Positions 50,685 to 58,276 of a stretch of DNA of 64,000 bases are shown piece by piece. Below the pieces are notes generated by a model that was not told where the DNA came from, searched no databases, and was given only the letters and a program-made list of their open reading frames with translations. The position numbers and the translations under genes are program-made. How positions within the stretch are numbered: the first letter of the stretch is position 1; every line of letters starts with the position of its first letter. Origin of the DNA: Malikia spinosa (GTDB taxonomy: Bacteria; Pseudomonadota; Gammaproteobacteria; Burkholderiales; Burkholderiaceae_C); assembly GCF_002980625.1 (NCBI RefSeq), contig NZ_PVLR01000007.1:1-64000 (forward strand). Reading direction: 5' to 3'.

Positions 50685-51308
50685 ATGAGCGACCTGTTCG
50701 AGCTTTTTCCGACCCCGGTCCTGCGCGTGCCGCGGCTGCTTGACGACAGCGGTGTGCGCGCGTTCAGGCAGCGCTTCGCGCCCGCTGCGGGGCAGCTCAA
50801 TCACCACTCCGGCGAGCTGTCGCATTCGCAGATCCTGGCGGCGGACGCTGATCCGCTGCTGGCCGAGCTGAGCGCCCGTCTGACGCCGCACCTGGCCGAA
50901 TTCGGCACCCATCTGTTCGGCCAGTCGCTGCACTGGACCATCAAGGAGATGTGGCTCAACGTGATGCAGACCGGTGGCCGCCAGGCCATCCATACCCACG
51001 CGAACTCCTTCGTCTCGGGTGTGCTGTACCTGAGCGATTGCCATCCGTCCTCCAACACCCTGTTCATCCGCAGCCTGGGCGGGCAGGGCTATGTGTTTGC
51101 CAACACCCACGCCAATGCGGCGGTCGGGCCCTTCAACGCCGACAAGTGGCGCGGTCCCGATCCGGCACCGGGCGACCTGATCCTGTTCCCCAGCTCGCTG
51201 CTGCACGAAGTGCCGGTCAACCGCGGCGGACTGCGCGTGACGCTGGCCTTCAACGCGATCCCGGACCGGCTCGATGCCTGGGGTTACGCCATCACTTTCG
51301 GCCGCTGA
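50685..51308 (+). CDS. TIGR02466-type putative 2OG-Fe(II) oxygenase
   Basis: 207 residues. It begins LFELFPTPVLRVP, has the double-stranded beta-helix motif IHTHANSFVSGVLYL (HxH near residue 105), later LILFPSSLLHEVPVN with a third histidine, and RVTLAFN with the likely co-substrate arginine. This matches TIGR02466, related to prolyl-4-hydroxylase-like 2-oxoglutarate/Fe(II) enzymes, whose substrates are unknown. A metal ligand normally acidic appears as His-x-His here. It lies 13 bases after the HupE/UreJ gene with a CGGAGGG ribosome site, so it is co-transcribed. Confidence 0.82.
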   Translation: MSDLFELFPTPVLRVPRLLDDSGVRAFRQRFAPAAGQLNHHSGELSHSQILAADADPLLAELSARLTPHLAEFGTHLFGQSLHWTIKEMWLNVMQTGGRQAIHTHANSFVSGVLYLSDCHPSSNTLFIRSLGGQGYVFANTHANAAVGPFNADKWRGPDPAPGDLILFPSSLLHEVPVNRGGLRVTLAFNAIPDRLDAWGYAITFGR

Positions 51309-51353
51309 CCGCCGCCAGCGGCCAAGCCAGCAGAACGCTCACCAGGACTATCC

Positions 51354-51776
51354 ATGAAAATCAAACAATCGATCGTTGCCGGCCTGCTGGGCTGGATCGC
51401 CCTGGCGGGAACGGTTTCTGCGCATGAATACTTTGCACCCAATTTCGTGCTGTTCCACCCCTGGGCCGTGGCGAGCCAGGACGGGCAGACCGATGTACCG
51501 GTCTACTTCACCACGCGCGAAGTCGAGGAGGGCGACCGCCTGCTGCGCGCCTACTCGCCGATCGCCGAGTCGGTGGCCTTCGTCTCGGCCGATACCCAGC
51601 CGCTGGAGGGCCTGGAGCTGAAGGCTGGCGATGGCGAGCAGTTCTTTGCCACCGAACCGCACCTGCTGCTCAAGGGCCGCAAGCAGGACATTCACTGGGG
51701 GCGCAACTACCCGCTGGTGCTGGTGTTCGAAAAGGCCGGCATGATGAACGTCTCGATCTCGGTCGGCACCCCCTGA
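51354..51776 (+). CDS. Periplasmic PCu(A)C-like protein with degenerate copper site
   Basis: 140 residues with a signal peptide ending in VSAHE (near residue 24). The mature sequence follows the PCu(A)C chaperone pattern: PVYFTTREVEEGDRLLRAYS, PIAESVAFV, then EPHLLLKGRKQDIHWGRNYP and LVLVFEKAGMMNVSISV. In copper-binding members the ligands are an H(M)Xn set plus HxM. Here the first His is replaced in AFV, and the HLMLM-type motif reads HLLLK, so most Met ligands are lost. It may bind another metal or serve structurally. The assignment was made by eye, and I am moderately sure. Confidence 0.65.
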   Translation: MKIKQSIVAGLLGWIALAGTVSAHEYFAPNFVLFHPWAVASQDGQTDVPVYFTTREVEEGDRLLRAYSPIAESVAFVSADTQPLEGLELKAGDGEQFFATEPHLLLKGRKQDIHWGRNYPLVLVFEKAGMMNVSISVGTP

Positions 51777-51780
51777 TCTC

Positions 51781-51814
51781 CCTGAGTCTGGCGGGCGGGT
51801 CCGACCGCCTCAGG
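51781..51814. terminator. Possible bidirectional terminator
   Basis: CCTGAG (51781-51786) and CTCAGG (51809-51814) enclose GGCGG/CCGCC in the 33-base gap between two convergent genes. No T-run on either side, so confidence is low. Confidence 0.35.
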
Positions 51815-52439
51815 AGCGCCGTTTCCTGGCCTGGAACGGCGCGACCGAGTCGCCGCTCAGCGTGTAGCCCGATGCGCCTTGTTCGGTCTTCGAGTGCTGG
51901 ACCCGGATCAGTCCGGTCACCGCCACGCTGTCCATCAGCTTGATTTCCTTCGAGGGCGTGGCCAGCTTGACATGCACGATCTGGTTGGCCGGCGGCGGCG
52001 GCGTGTGGATGCAGGCGCCGTAATAAGGCACCAGCAGGAATTCCCGTACCATGCCTTGCGAGCCGTCCAGCGGCACGACGAAGCCCGTCATGCGCACGCG
52101 CTGGCGGTCGAGCGAGCTCTCGACCGGCGCCTGCTCCCAGGCCTGTTGCAGGCGCTTGAGCGCCTCGGCCGCGCGCGGGTCGGCATCGCTCAGCGCGGAA
52201 AAGTCCAGCCCCTCGAAGGCCTGGGCCGGGTTCCAGTTCTTGGGCATCAGGGCATTCCAGCCCAGGCTGCGGTAGCTGTCGGCCTCGGTGCTGGCGGCGA
52301 CTTCCGGCAGCCGTTCGCCGAGCTGGTAGCGCGGCTGGGCCTGGATTTGCGCCTGGGCCTGGGCGGTACCGATCAGGCCGGCCAGGCTCAGCGCGCAGCC
52401 CAGCAGGAGCGGGCGCGCATGGGTCAGCAGATTTTTCAT
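51810..52439 (-). CDS. DUF3299 periplasmic protein
   Basis: 209 residues with a signal peptide (LLLGCALSLAGLIGTAQAQ). The mature part carries the DUF3299 core VRMTGFVVPLDGSQGMVREFLLVPYYGACIHTPPPPANQIVHV, read here in two pieces at about 115-160. An OB-like fold is likely. This family typically lies beside FtsX-type permease and LolD-type ATPase genes plus a DUF2796 protein, as here. In Vibrio cholerae a comparable set (Zrg) is zinc-regulated and supports zinc uptake, as I recall. Last gene of a four-gene minus-strand operon; 12 bases after the permease gene. Confidence 0.85.
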   Translation of the reverse strand: MKNLLTHARPLLLGCALSLAGLIGTAQAQAQIQAQPRYQLGERLPEVAASTEADSYRSLGWNALMPKNWNPAQAFEGLDFSALSDADPRAAEALKRLQQAWEQAPVESSLDRQRVRMTGFVVPLDGSQGMVREFLLVPYYGACIHTPPPPANQIVHVKLATPSKEIKLMDSVAVTGLIRVQHSKTEQGASGYTLSGDSVAPFQARKRRS

Positions 52440-52451
52440 GACGATCAGGAT

Positions 52452-53714
52452 TCAGAGTCTGGGCATCAGCCCGTCCGACAGGGTCAGCCGGGCGGCGCGC
52501 CAGGCCGGCAGCAGGGAAGCGCACAGCCCGGCCAGCAGCACGCCGGCCAGCAGCTTGAGCTCGCTCGCTGGGGAGCCCCAGGCTGGCAGCGTCAGCCCGA
52601 GCTCGGCCTGGGTCCAGCTGGCGGCTGCCTGTGCGGCCAGGCCCAGCATCAAATAGCCCAGCAGCGCGCCGGCCAGCGAGAGCAGCAGGCCTTCGAGCGC
52701 CAGCAGGGCAACGATGTGACGCCGGCCCGCTCCGACCGAGCGCAGGATGGCGAGTTCGCGCCGCCGTTCGCCCAGGCCGGCCCAGACGATGGCGACCATG
52801 GTGCTGAGTCCCATCGCGAGCACCAGCAGCGAGACGCCCGCGAGCGTCTGCTCGACCACGCCCAGCATGTTCCAGAGCTGATCCAGCGCCACGCCGGGCA
52901 GCACGGCCTGCAGCGCCTCGTAGGGATACTGGTGCAGCGCGCGCTGCAGCCGGAACACCCCGGCGCGGTTCTCGAGCCCGACCAGTGCGGCGGTGACCCG
53001 CTTGGGCTGGAGGTCGAACTTCTGCACGAACCGGGCCGGAATGTTGAGGCCGGGCAGCGGCGCGCCGCCCTGCCAGCCCAGATGGATAGCCTCCAGCGCC
53101 TGCAGGCTCACATGCAGGGTCCGGTCGACCGGGGTGCCGGTGCGTGCCAGCAGGCCGACCACCTCGAACGGCAGGTCCTCGTGGCTTGCCAATGCCTCTG
53201 GCCCCTGGCCGTGGCTCAAGGCCAGCTTGTCACCCAGCTTGTAGCCGAGCTGGCGCGCTACCTCGGCGCCGATCACGACCTCGAACAGCTGCTCGAAGCG
53301 CCGGCCCGATGCCAGCACCAGCGGCAGCTGGTCGCCGTAGTGCAGGTGCTCGAAGTAGTCCTGGTTGGTGCCGAGCACTGGAAAGCCCTGGTGCGAGTCG
53401 CCCAGGGTCAGCGGAATCACCCAGGCCACGGCCGGATCATCGCGCAGCCGCTGGTAGCTGTTCCAGCTCATGTCGTGGCTGGCCTCGCCGAGGCGGAACA
53501 CCGAATACAACAGCAGCTGCAAGGGGCTGCCGCGCGCGCCGACGATCAGGTCGGTGCCAGCGATCGATTGCTCGAAGCCCTGCTTGGCGGCATCGCGCGC
53601 GCGCTCCACCCCCAGCAGCATCGCTACGCTGAGCGACAGCGCGACCAGGGTCAGGCCCAGGGTGTGACGCCGGTTCCAGGCGCTTTGCAGCGCCAGCCAG
53701 AGCATCGCCTTCAT
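52452..53714 (-). CDS. FtsX/MacB-type ABC transporter permease
   Basis: 420 residues. An N-terminal transmembrane helix (about 17-37), a large periplasmic MacB-PCD-like domain (about 40-270) and three C-terminal helices with an FtsX domain (about 285-410; LSTMVAIVWAGLGERRRELAILRSVGAGRRHIV) are seen. This is the topology of type VII ABC systems (LolCE, MacB, FtsX), which work from the inner membrane on periplasmic cargo rather than by channel transport. The ATPase partner is the next gene upstream, overlapping by four bases. Zinc acquisition is inferred from the DUF2796 partner. Confidence 0.88.
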   Translation of the reverse strand: MKAMLWLALQSAWNRRHTLGLTLVALSLSVAMLLGVERARDAAKQGFEQSIAGTDLIVGARGSPLQLLLYSVFRLGEASHDMSWNSYQRLRDDPAVAWVIPLTLGDSHQGFPVLGTNQDYFEHLHYGDQLPLVLASGRRFEQLFEVVIGAEVARQLGYKLGDKLALSHGQGPEALASHEDLPFEVVGLLARTGTPVDRTLHVSLQALEAIHLGWQGGAPLPGLNIPARFVQKFDLQPKRVTAALVGLENRAGVFRLQRALHQYPYEALQAVLPGVALDQLWNMLGVVEQTLAGVSLLVLAMGLSTMVAIVWAGLGERRRELAILRSVGAGRRHIVALLALEGLLLSLAGALLGYLMLGLAAQAAASWTQAELGLTLPAWGSPASELKLLAGVLLAGLCASLLPAWRAARLTLSDGLMPRL

Positions 53715-54439
53715 GAGCGGCTTCCTGGGGCTGAACGGACCGGCGGCTGCAGCTCAAGGCAGCGGTCGAAGCGGCTGGCCAGCGAGCGGTCATGGCTCAC
53801 GAACAGCAGCGCGCTGCGCGCACGCCTCGACTCCTCGGACAGCAGCTCGAGGAAGGCATGCTGGCTGTCGCCATCCAGCGCCGAGGTCGGCTCGTCGGCG
53901 ATCAGCAGCTCCGGGCAGCCGATCAGCGCCCGTGCCGCCGCCACCCGCTGTTGCTGGCCGACCGACAGTTCCATCGCCTGGCGCCGGGCCAGCGCCGGGT
54001 CCAGTCCGAGTCGGTCGAGCAGGCGCTGCGCCGAACGCCGCGGATCGGCGTCGAGCTGGCGCGCGCGTTCGGCACGCCGGGCGGAAAAGCGGCAGGGCAG
54101 CAGCACATTGTCCTCGACGCTCAGATAGGGAATCAGGTTGAACTGCTGGAAGATGAAGCCGATATGGTCGCCGCGCAGCCGGTCGCGCTGCTGCCGGCCC
54201 AGGTTCACCAGGTCGCGCCCGAGCAGCCTGATGCTGCCCTGCTGGGGCAGATGCACGCCGCCGAGCAAGCCCAGCAGGCTGCTCTTGCCGCAGCCGCTCG
54301 GGCCGCAGACGAACAGCGATTCGCCCGCCGCCAGGCTCAGCGCCTCGATGTCGAGCAGCGGCGCGCTGCGGCTGTCCCAGCCGAAGCGCAGCGAGGCGAC
54401 CTGCAGCAGCGGCCCTTGCGGTGTCGCGCTGTCGCTCAC
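53711..54439 (-). CDS. LolD/MacB-type ABC transporter ATP-binding protein
   Basis: 242 residues. Walker A is GPSGCGKSSLLGLLGG, the Q-loop is GFIFQQFNLIPYLSV, the signature LSVGQQQRVAAARAL (SVGQQ rather than the usual SGGQQ), Walker B LLIADEPTSALD, and the switch His is in FVSHDRSL. These are the traits of LolD-like ATPases that pair with FtsX-fold permeases. It overlaps both neighbours by four bases (DUF2796 upstream, permease downstream), so all are translated together. Confidence 0.92.
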   Translation of the reverse strand: MSDSATPQGPLLQVASLRFGWDSRSAPLLDIEALSLAAGESLFVCGPSGCGKSSLLGLLGGVHLPQQGSIRLLGRDLVNLGRQQRDRLRGDHIGFIFQQFNLIPYLSVEDNVLLPCRFSARRAERARQLDADPRRSAQRLLDRLGLDPALARRQAMELSVGQQQRVAAARALIGCPELLIADEPTSALDGDSQHAFLELLSEESRRARSALLFVSHDRSLASRFDRCLELQPPVRSAPGSRS

Positions 54440-55026
54440 CAGCTGATCCCGGGCTGGCTCGGCGTGAGCCGGTGCAGGCCCTGGCCGCGCCCCGTGGCCC
54501 GCTCGACCTCGATCCGGCGCAATTTGCCAAAGCTCTTGAAGGCTCCGGTTTGCAGGCGGCGCAGTTGCTCGGGCTGGGCGCAGGCGTAGCGGTATTCGGC
54601 CAGCAGGTCGCCGTGTGCGTCGTTCTGCGCGGGTCGGGCAGCGCCGCGGCTGGAGTCAAGCGGGCTTCTGGTTCCAGCCGCTGTCTGTGGCTCTTGCAGC
54701 AGTTCGGCTGGCAGCGCGCCCGAGCTGATGTCCATCCCTTCGAGCCGGCATTGCGCCGCCGGGCTCAGCGTGAACAGGCTGTCGGCCTGGCGCAGGCCTT
54801 GGCCGAGCCGGCGCACGGCTTCGCGTTCGGCGGCATTGCGCGGGCCATGCTCGAAGCCCAGCAACGCTTCGAGCGGGCTGTCGAGCGTGAGCGTCAGCCG
54901 CGGACCATCGAGCGCGAGTTGCAGGCTGGCATGTCCATGCACATGGGCGCCCGGTGCTGCGCGGGCGCCGTCCAGTGGCAGCAGCAGGGCGATCAGGAGG
55001 GCCAGGGGCCAGCGGCTTGGTGTCAT
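54436..55026 (-). CDS. DUF2796 (ZrgA-like) periplasmic zinc-associated protein
   Basis: 196 residues. A signal peptide (PLALLIALLLPLDGARA) is followed by APGAHVHGHASLQLALDG, the His motif diagnostic of DUF2796/ZrgA. Later come LFTLSPAAQCRLEG and YRYACAQPEQL, which give two cysteines for a probable disulfide. V. cholerae ZrgA is a periplasmic protein of a zinc-regulated ABC system. The start at 55026 (MTPSRWPLALL) is chosen because it opens the signal peptide; the frame is open 43 codons further into the intergenic region. First gene of the ABC operon, divergent from a HupE/UreJ gene. Confidence 0.85.
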   Translation of the reverse strand: MTPSRWPLALLIALLLPLDGARAAPGAHVHGHASLQLALDGPRLTLTLDSPLEALLGFEHGPRNAAEREAVRRLGQGLRQADSLFTLSPAAQCRLEGMDISSGALPAELLQEPQTAAGTRSPLDSSRGAARPAQNDAHGDLLAEYRYACAQPEQLRRLQTGAFKSFGKLRRIEVERATGRGQGLHRLTPSQPGISW

Positions 55027-55117
55027 CGGCAATATCCAGGAATCTCGGGGTGCTTGGCCGGGGTGGCGTTTCTGGCTCTCGGCCAGGGCTGCATCGCAGA
55101 CCAGTTTATGGCGGCAT

Positions 55118-55137
55118 GATTTCAGCTCGATGAAATC
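55118..55137. promoter_or_regulatory. Putative operator: perfect inverted repeat GATTTCA-N6-TGAAATC
   Basis: 7-base half-sites at 55118-55124 and 55131-55137, in the 188-base gap between the divergent ABC operon and the HupE/UreJ pair. A dimeric repressor bound here could control both. It does not match the common Zur core (GTTAT-N3-ATAAC), so the regulator is open. The gap holds no gene I can support. Confidence 0.5.
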
Positions 55138-55214
55138 GGTAGCGGGCGGATTCATGCAATATTCACGCGAGCGACTTACCCTTCATGCGCTTGAAACTTT
55201 CCCCCTTGTCCGTC

Positions 55215-55811
55215 ATGCCTAACGCCCACCTCAGAACCCTCGCGATCCTCTTGCTGTCCACCTTGTTGGCCGGCGCGGCCCATGCCCATGCCGACGCAAG
55301 CAGTCTGGCGGGCGGGTTCACCAGTGGATTCCTGCATCCGGTGCTCGGCTGGGACCATGTCGTCGCGATGGTGGCCGTCGGCCTGTGGGGCGCCTTCATG
55401 GGCGAGAAGGCGGTCTGGACCCTGCCGGTGGTATTTCCTGCGGTGATGGCCGTCGGAGGTGTATTGGGCCTGCTGGCTGTTCCGGTGCCTTTCATCGAGG
55501 AGGGTATCGCTGCCTCGGCCATCGTCATCGGCGCCATGGTTGCCGCTGCGCTCAGGCCGCCGCTCTGGCTGGCCGCCGTGGTCGTTGGTGCCTTCGCGAT
55601 TTTCCATGGCCATGCCCATGGCGCTGAATTGCCCGAGGCCGCCAATCCCGTGTTGTTCACGGCGGGCTTCATGGTCGCGACCGGCCTGCTGCACCTGGGC
55701 GGCATCCTGATCGGCATGGCGGTGCGCTGGCCGCTGGGGCTCAAGGCAGTGCGCCTGTGCGGTGGCTTGATCTCCTTGCTCGGCGTCGGCTTCCTGAGCG
55801 CGGCCTTTTGA
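55215..55811 (+). CDS. HupE/UreJ family metal permease-like protein
   Basis: 198 residues. A signal peptide (TLAILLLSTLLAGAAHA) is followed by six transmembrane helices. The family motif HPVLGWDHVVAMVAVGLWG (HX5DH) is intact, and a second histidine cluster FHGHAHGAEL lies mid-protein. HupE/UreJ proteins transport nickel or cobalt for hydrogenase or urease, but neither enzyme is encoded here. The divergent zinc-type ABC operon suggests zinc or another divalent metal. Start uncertain: ATG 55215 or an in-frame ATG 10 codons earlier (55185); neither has a good ribosome site. Confidence 0.85.
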   Translation: MPNAHLRTLAILLLSTLLAGAAHAHADASSLAGGFTSGFLHPVLGWDHVVAMVAVGLWGAFMGEKAVWTLPVVFPAVMAVGGVLGLLAVPVPFIEEGIAASAIVIGAMVAAALRPPLWLAAVVVGAFAIFHGHAHGAELPEAANPVLFTAGFMVATGLLHLGGILIGMAVRWPLGLKAVRLCGGLISLLGVGFLSAAF

Positions 55812-55834
55812 GCGCCCGGACCATCCCGATCCCG

Positions 55835-56446
55835 ATGAAGCGCCTGTCCTGCCTTCGCTCCCTGCTGCTTCCCGGCCTGCTGGCGCTGCTCATGCCTGAA
55901 GCGGCCCTGGCCCATGGTTCCGTGGCCGGTATCGGCGAGTTCTACAACGGCTTGCTGCATCCGATGCTGGCGCCCCCGCATCTGCTGGGCCTGCTCGGGC
56001 TGGCATTGTGGCTGGGGCAGGGCGCCTTGCAGTCGCAGCGCCATGCACTGATCGGCTTGCTGCTCGGACTGATCGCCGGCGCCCTGTCAGCCCGGCTCGC
56101 CGGCGATCCCGACACGGATGCCTGGCTCTATCTGCTCGCGGCGGCCGCAGCGGCGGGCGCCGCGGCCAGTTTCAAGGGGCCGGCGCTGCTGCGCAGCCTG
56201 CTGGCCCTGCTGCTGGGGCTGGCGATCGGGCTCGGATCGGGCGCCCCTTCCCTGTCTGGCGTGCCGCGATTCGCTGCCTTTGCCGGCTCGGTCTCTGGTG
56301 CCTGCCTGCTGCTGTCCGTCCTGGCCGTAGGCGTCGAGGAATTGGTGGTCCGGCGGCGCCAAGTCTGGGCACTCCATGCCTGCCGCATCCTGTCGGCCTG
56401 GGTGATCGCGATCGCCCTGCTGTTGCTCGCCTACGCCTGGCGCTGA
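55835..56446 (+). CDS. HupE/UreJ-like paralogue with altered metal motif
   Basis: 203 residues. A signal peptide (LLPGLLALLMPEAALAH) leads to about six transmembrane helices. The HX5DH motif of the preceding gene is changed to HPMLAPPHLLG, keeping both histidines but replacing the aspartate with proline. Other family histidines are fewer. It starts 23 bases after the first HupE gene and is probably co-expressed. It may form a heteromer with it or have diverged in substrate. The call rests on overall layout and adjacency. Confidence 0.75.
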   Translation: MKRLSCLRSLLLPGLLALLMPEAALAHGSVAGIGEFYNGLLHPMLAPPHLLGLLGLALWLGQGALQSQRHALIGLLLGLIAGALSARLAGDPDTDAWLYLLAAAAAAGAAASFKGPALLRSLLALLLGLAIGLGSGAPSLSGVPRFAAFAGSVSGACLLLSVLAVGVEELVVRRRQVWALHACRILSAWVIAIALLLLAYAWR

Positions 56447-56526
56447 GGACTGCTGGCCGCAGGCGGTGAATCCGGCATTTGGCCGGGTGCTGCTGCGCAG
56501 TCGGCACGCCGCCTGGCTGCGCCAGC

Positions 56527-58269
56527 CTAGCCCGTCAGCCGGCCCGAGGCCTCGACCGTCCACTGCCGCTCATGGAAGGCGGCCACCGAGGGCCGGTGCG
56601 CGATCGACACCAGCGCGCCGCCGCTGTCGCGCATCAGTGCGCGCAGCTTGCCGTAGATCTCGAGCTCGGCCGCGGCATCGAGCGCGCTGGTCGCCTCGTC
56701 GGCGAACAGCCAGCGCGGCTTCTTGAGCAGCGCGCGCGCCACCGCGAGGCGCTGCTGCTCGCCGCCCGAGAGCTTCTGGCCCCAGGCATCCTCGTCGTCG
56801 AGCCGTGGCGCCAGTTGCGGCAGCAGCGCGTCGTGCAGCGCCTGCTGCAGCTCGGCGTCGCTGTAGCGCTCGGCTGCTGCCGGGTAGGCCAGTGCGTCGC
56901 GCAGCCGGCCGGTGGGGAAATAGGGCCGCTGCGGCAGGAACATCGCGTCCTGCTCGAAGCCCGCCGGCAGCGCGATGCGGCCCTGGGCATAGGGCCAGAT
57001 GCCGGCCAGGGTCCGGAACAGCGAGGACTTGCCGCTGCCCGATGCGCCCTGCAGCAGCACGCTGTCGCCCGGGCGCAGCGCCAGGCCTTCGCCCTGCAGC
57101 AGCCGCTGGCCGTTGGGCAGCGACAGCGTCAGCTGGTCCAGTCGCAACTCGTCGCCGCCGCTGGCGCCGAGCAGGCCCTGGCCGTTGGCGCTGCGCAGGC
57201 TGTCCTCGAAGCCGGTCAGACGGTCGGTGGTGGCACGCCAACGCGCCAGCGCGTCGTAGTTGTCGACAAACCAGGACAGCGAGTCCTGCACCCGGCCGAA
57301 GGCCGAGGCGATCTGCATCAGCTCGCCGAGCTGGATTGCGCCGCTGAAGAAACGCGGCGCCGCCACCACGAACGGGAACACCACCGCCGCCTGGCCAAAG
57401 CCGACCGTGAACCAGGTCAGGCGCTTCTGTGCCTTGATCAGCGCCAGCGTGTTCTGCAGCACGGCGCTGAAATGGCCGCCGAGCTGGCGCTGCTCGACCG
57501 GTTCGCCGCGATCGAGCGCGATCGCCTCGCTGTACTCGCGCACCCGCACCAGGTGATGCCGGAAATCGGCCTCGCGCTTTTGCTGCTCGAAGTTCAGCTT
57601 GATCAGCGGGCGGCCAATGTAGTGCGTCAGCACGCTGCCGACCAGCGCATAGATCAGCGCCATCCAGACCATGAAGCCCGGGATGTTCCAGTCGCTGCCG
57701 TTGAAGGCAAAGCCGAAGCTGCCCGACAGGCCCCACAGGATGCCGACGAAGCTCGCCAGCGTGACCGCCGCGTTGAGCAGGCCCATGCTCAGACCCACGG
57801 CCGAGGCCGTGAACATGCCCAGGTCTTCCTGGATGCGCTGGTCCGGGTTGTCGGGCAGGCTGGCATTCTCGCGCGTGAAGCGCATCAGCTCAAGTCGGTA
57901 GAAGGCCTTGTGGCCGAGCCAGCGCGCCATCACATGGGTGGTCATCCAGGCGCGCCAGCGGATCTCGAGCAGCTGGGTCAGGTAGAAGCGGTAGACCGCG
58001 ATCAGGATATAGCCGAAAGCCAGTCCGGTGAAGCGACCGAGCTGCTGCCAGAACACCTCGGCGTTCTTGTTCTGCAGCGCGTCATAGAAGACCCGGTTCC
58101 ACTCGTTGATCAGCACCAGCATGTAGACCGCGCCGAGATTGAGCGCGATGATGGCCGCGAGCAGTCCGCGTGCCTTCCATTTTTCGTCGGAGCCGAAGTA
58201 GGGCGCGGACAGCGCCCAGGCGCGGGAAGCGAAATTACGGAACTGTTTCAGCTTGGTCAGCAGGCTCAT
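56527..58269 (-). CDS. SbmA/BacA-type ABC transporter (fused permease-ATPase)
   Basis: 580 residues. A six-helix membrane domain of the SbmA_BacA/ABC_membrane_2 type (about 20-330; TRENASLPDNPDQRIQEDL) precedes an ATPase domain. Walker A is GASGSGKSSLFRTLAGIWPY, the signature LSGGEQQRLAVARALL and Walker B WLFADEATSALD. Relatives include YddA and mycobacterial Rv1819c, which move cobalamin or peptides. The substrate here is unknown. Start MSLLTKLKQFRNF at 58269 is set by the membrane domain. It lies 7 bases after the 5'-nucleotidase gene. Confidence 0.88.
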   Translation of the reverse strand: MSLLTKLKQFRNFASRAWALSAPYFGSDEKWKARGLLAAIIALNLGAVYMLVLINEWNRVFYDALQNKNAEVFWQQLGRFTGLAFGYILIAVYRFYLTQLLEIRWRAWMTTHVMARWLGHKAFYRLELMRFTRENASLPDNPDQRIQEDLGMFTASAVGLSMGLLNAAVTLASFVGILWGLSGSFGFAFNGSDWNIPGFMVWMALIYALVGSVLTHYIGRPLIKLNFEQQKREADFRHHLVRVREYSEAIALDRGEPVEQRQLGGHFSAVLQNTLALIKAQKRLTWFTVGFGQAAVVFPFVVAAPRFFSGAIQLGELMQIASAFGRVQDSLSWFVDNYDALARWRATTDRLTGFEDSLRSANGQGLLGASGGDELRLDQLTLSLPNGQRLLQGEGLALRPGDSVLLQGASGSGKSSLFRTLAGIWPYAQGRIALPAGFEQDAMFLPQRPYFPTGRLRDALAYPAAAERYSDAELQQALHDALLPQLAPRLDDEDAWGQKLSGGEQQRLAVARALLKKPRWLFADEATSALDAAAELEIYGKLRALMRDSGGALVSIAHRPSVAAFHERQWTVEASGRLTG

Positions 58270-58276
58270 GGGGTCT

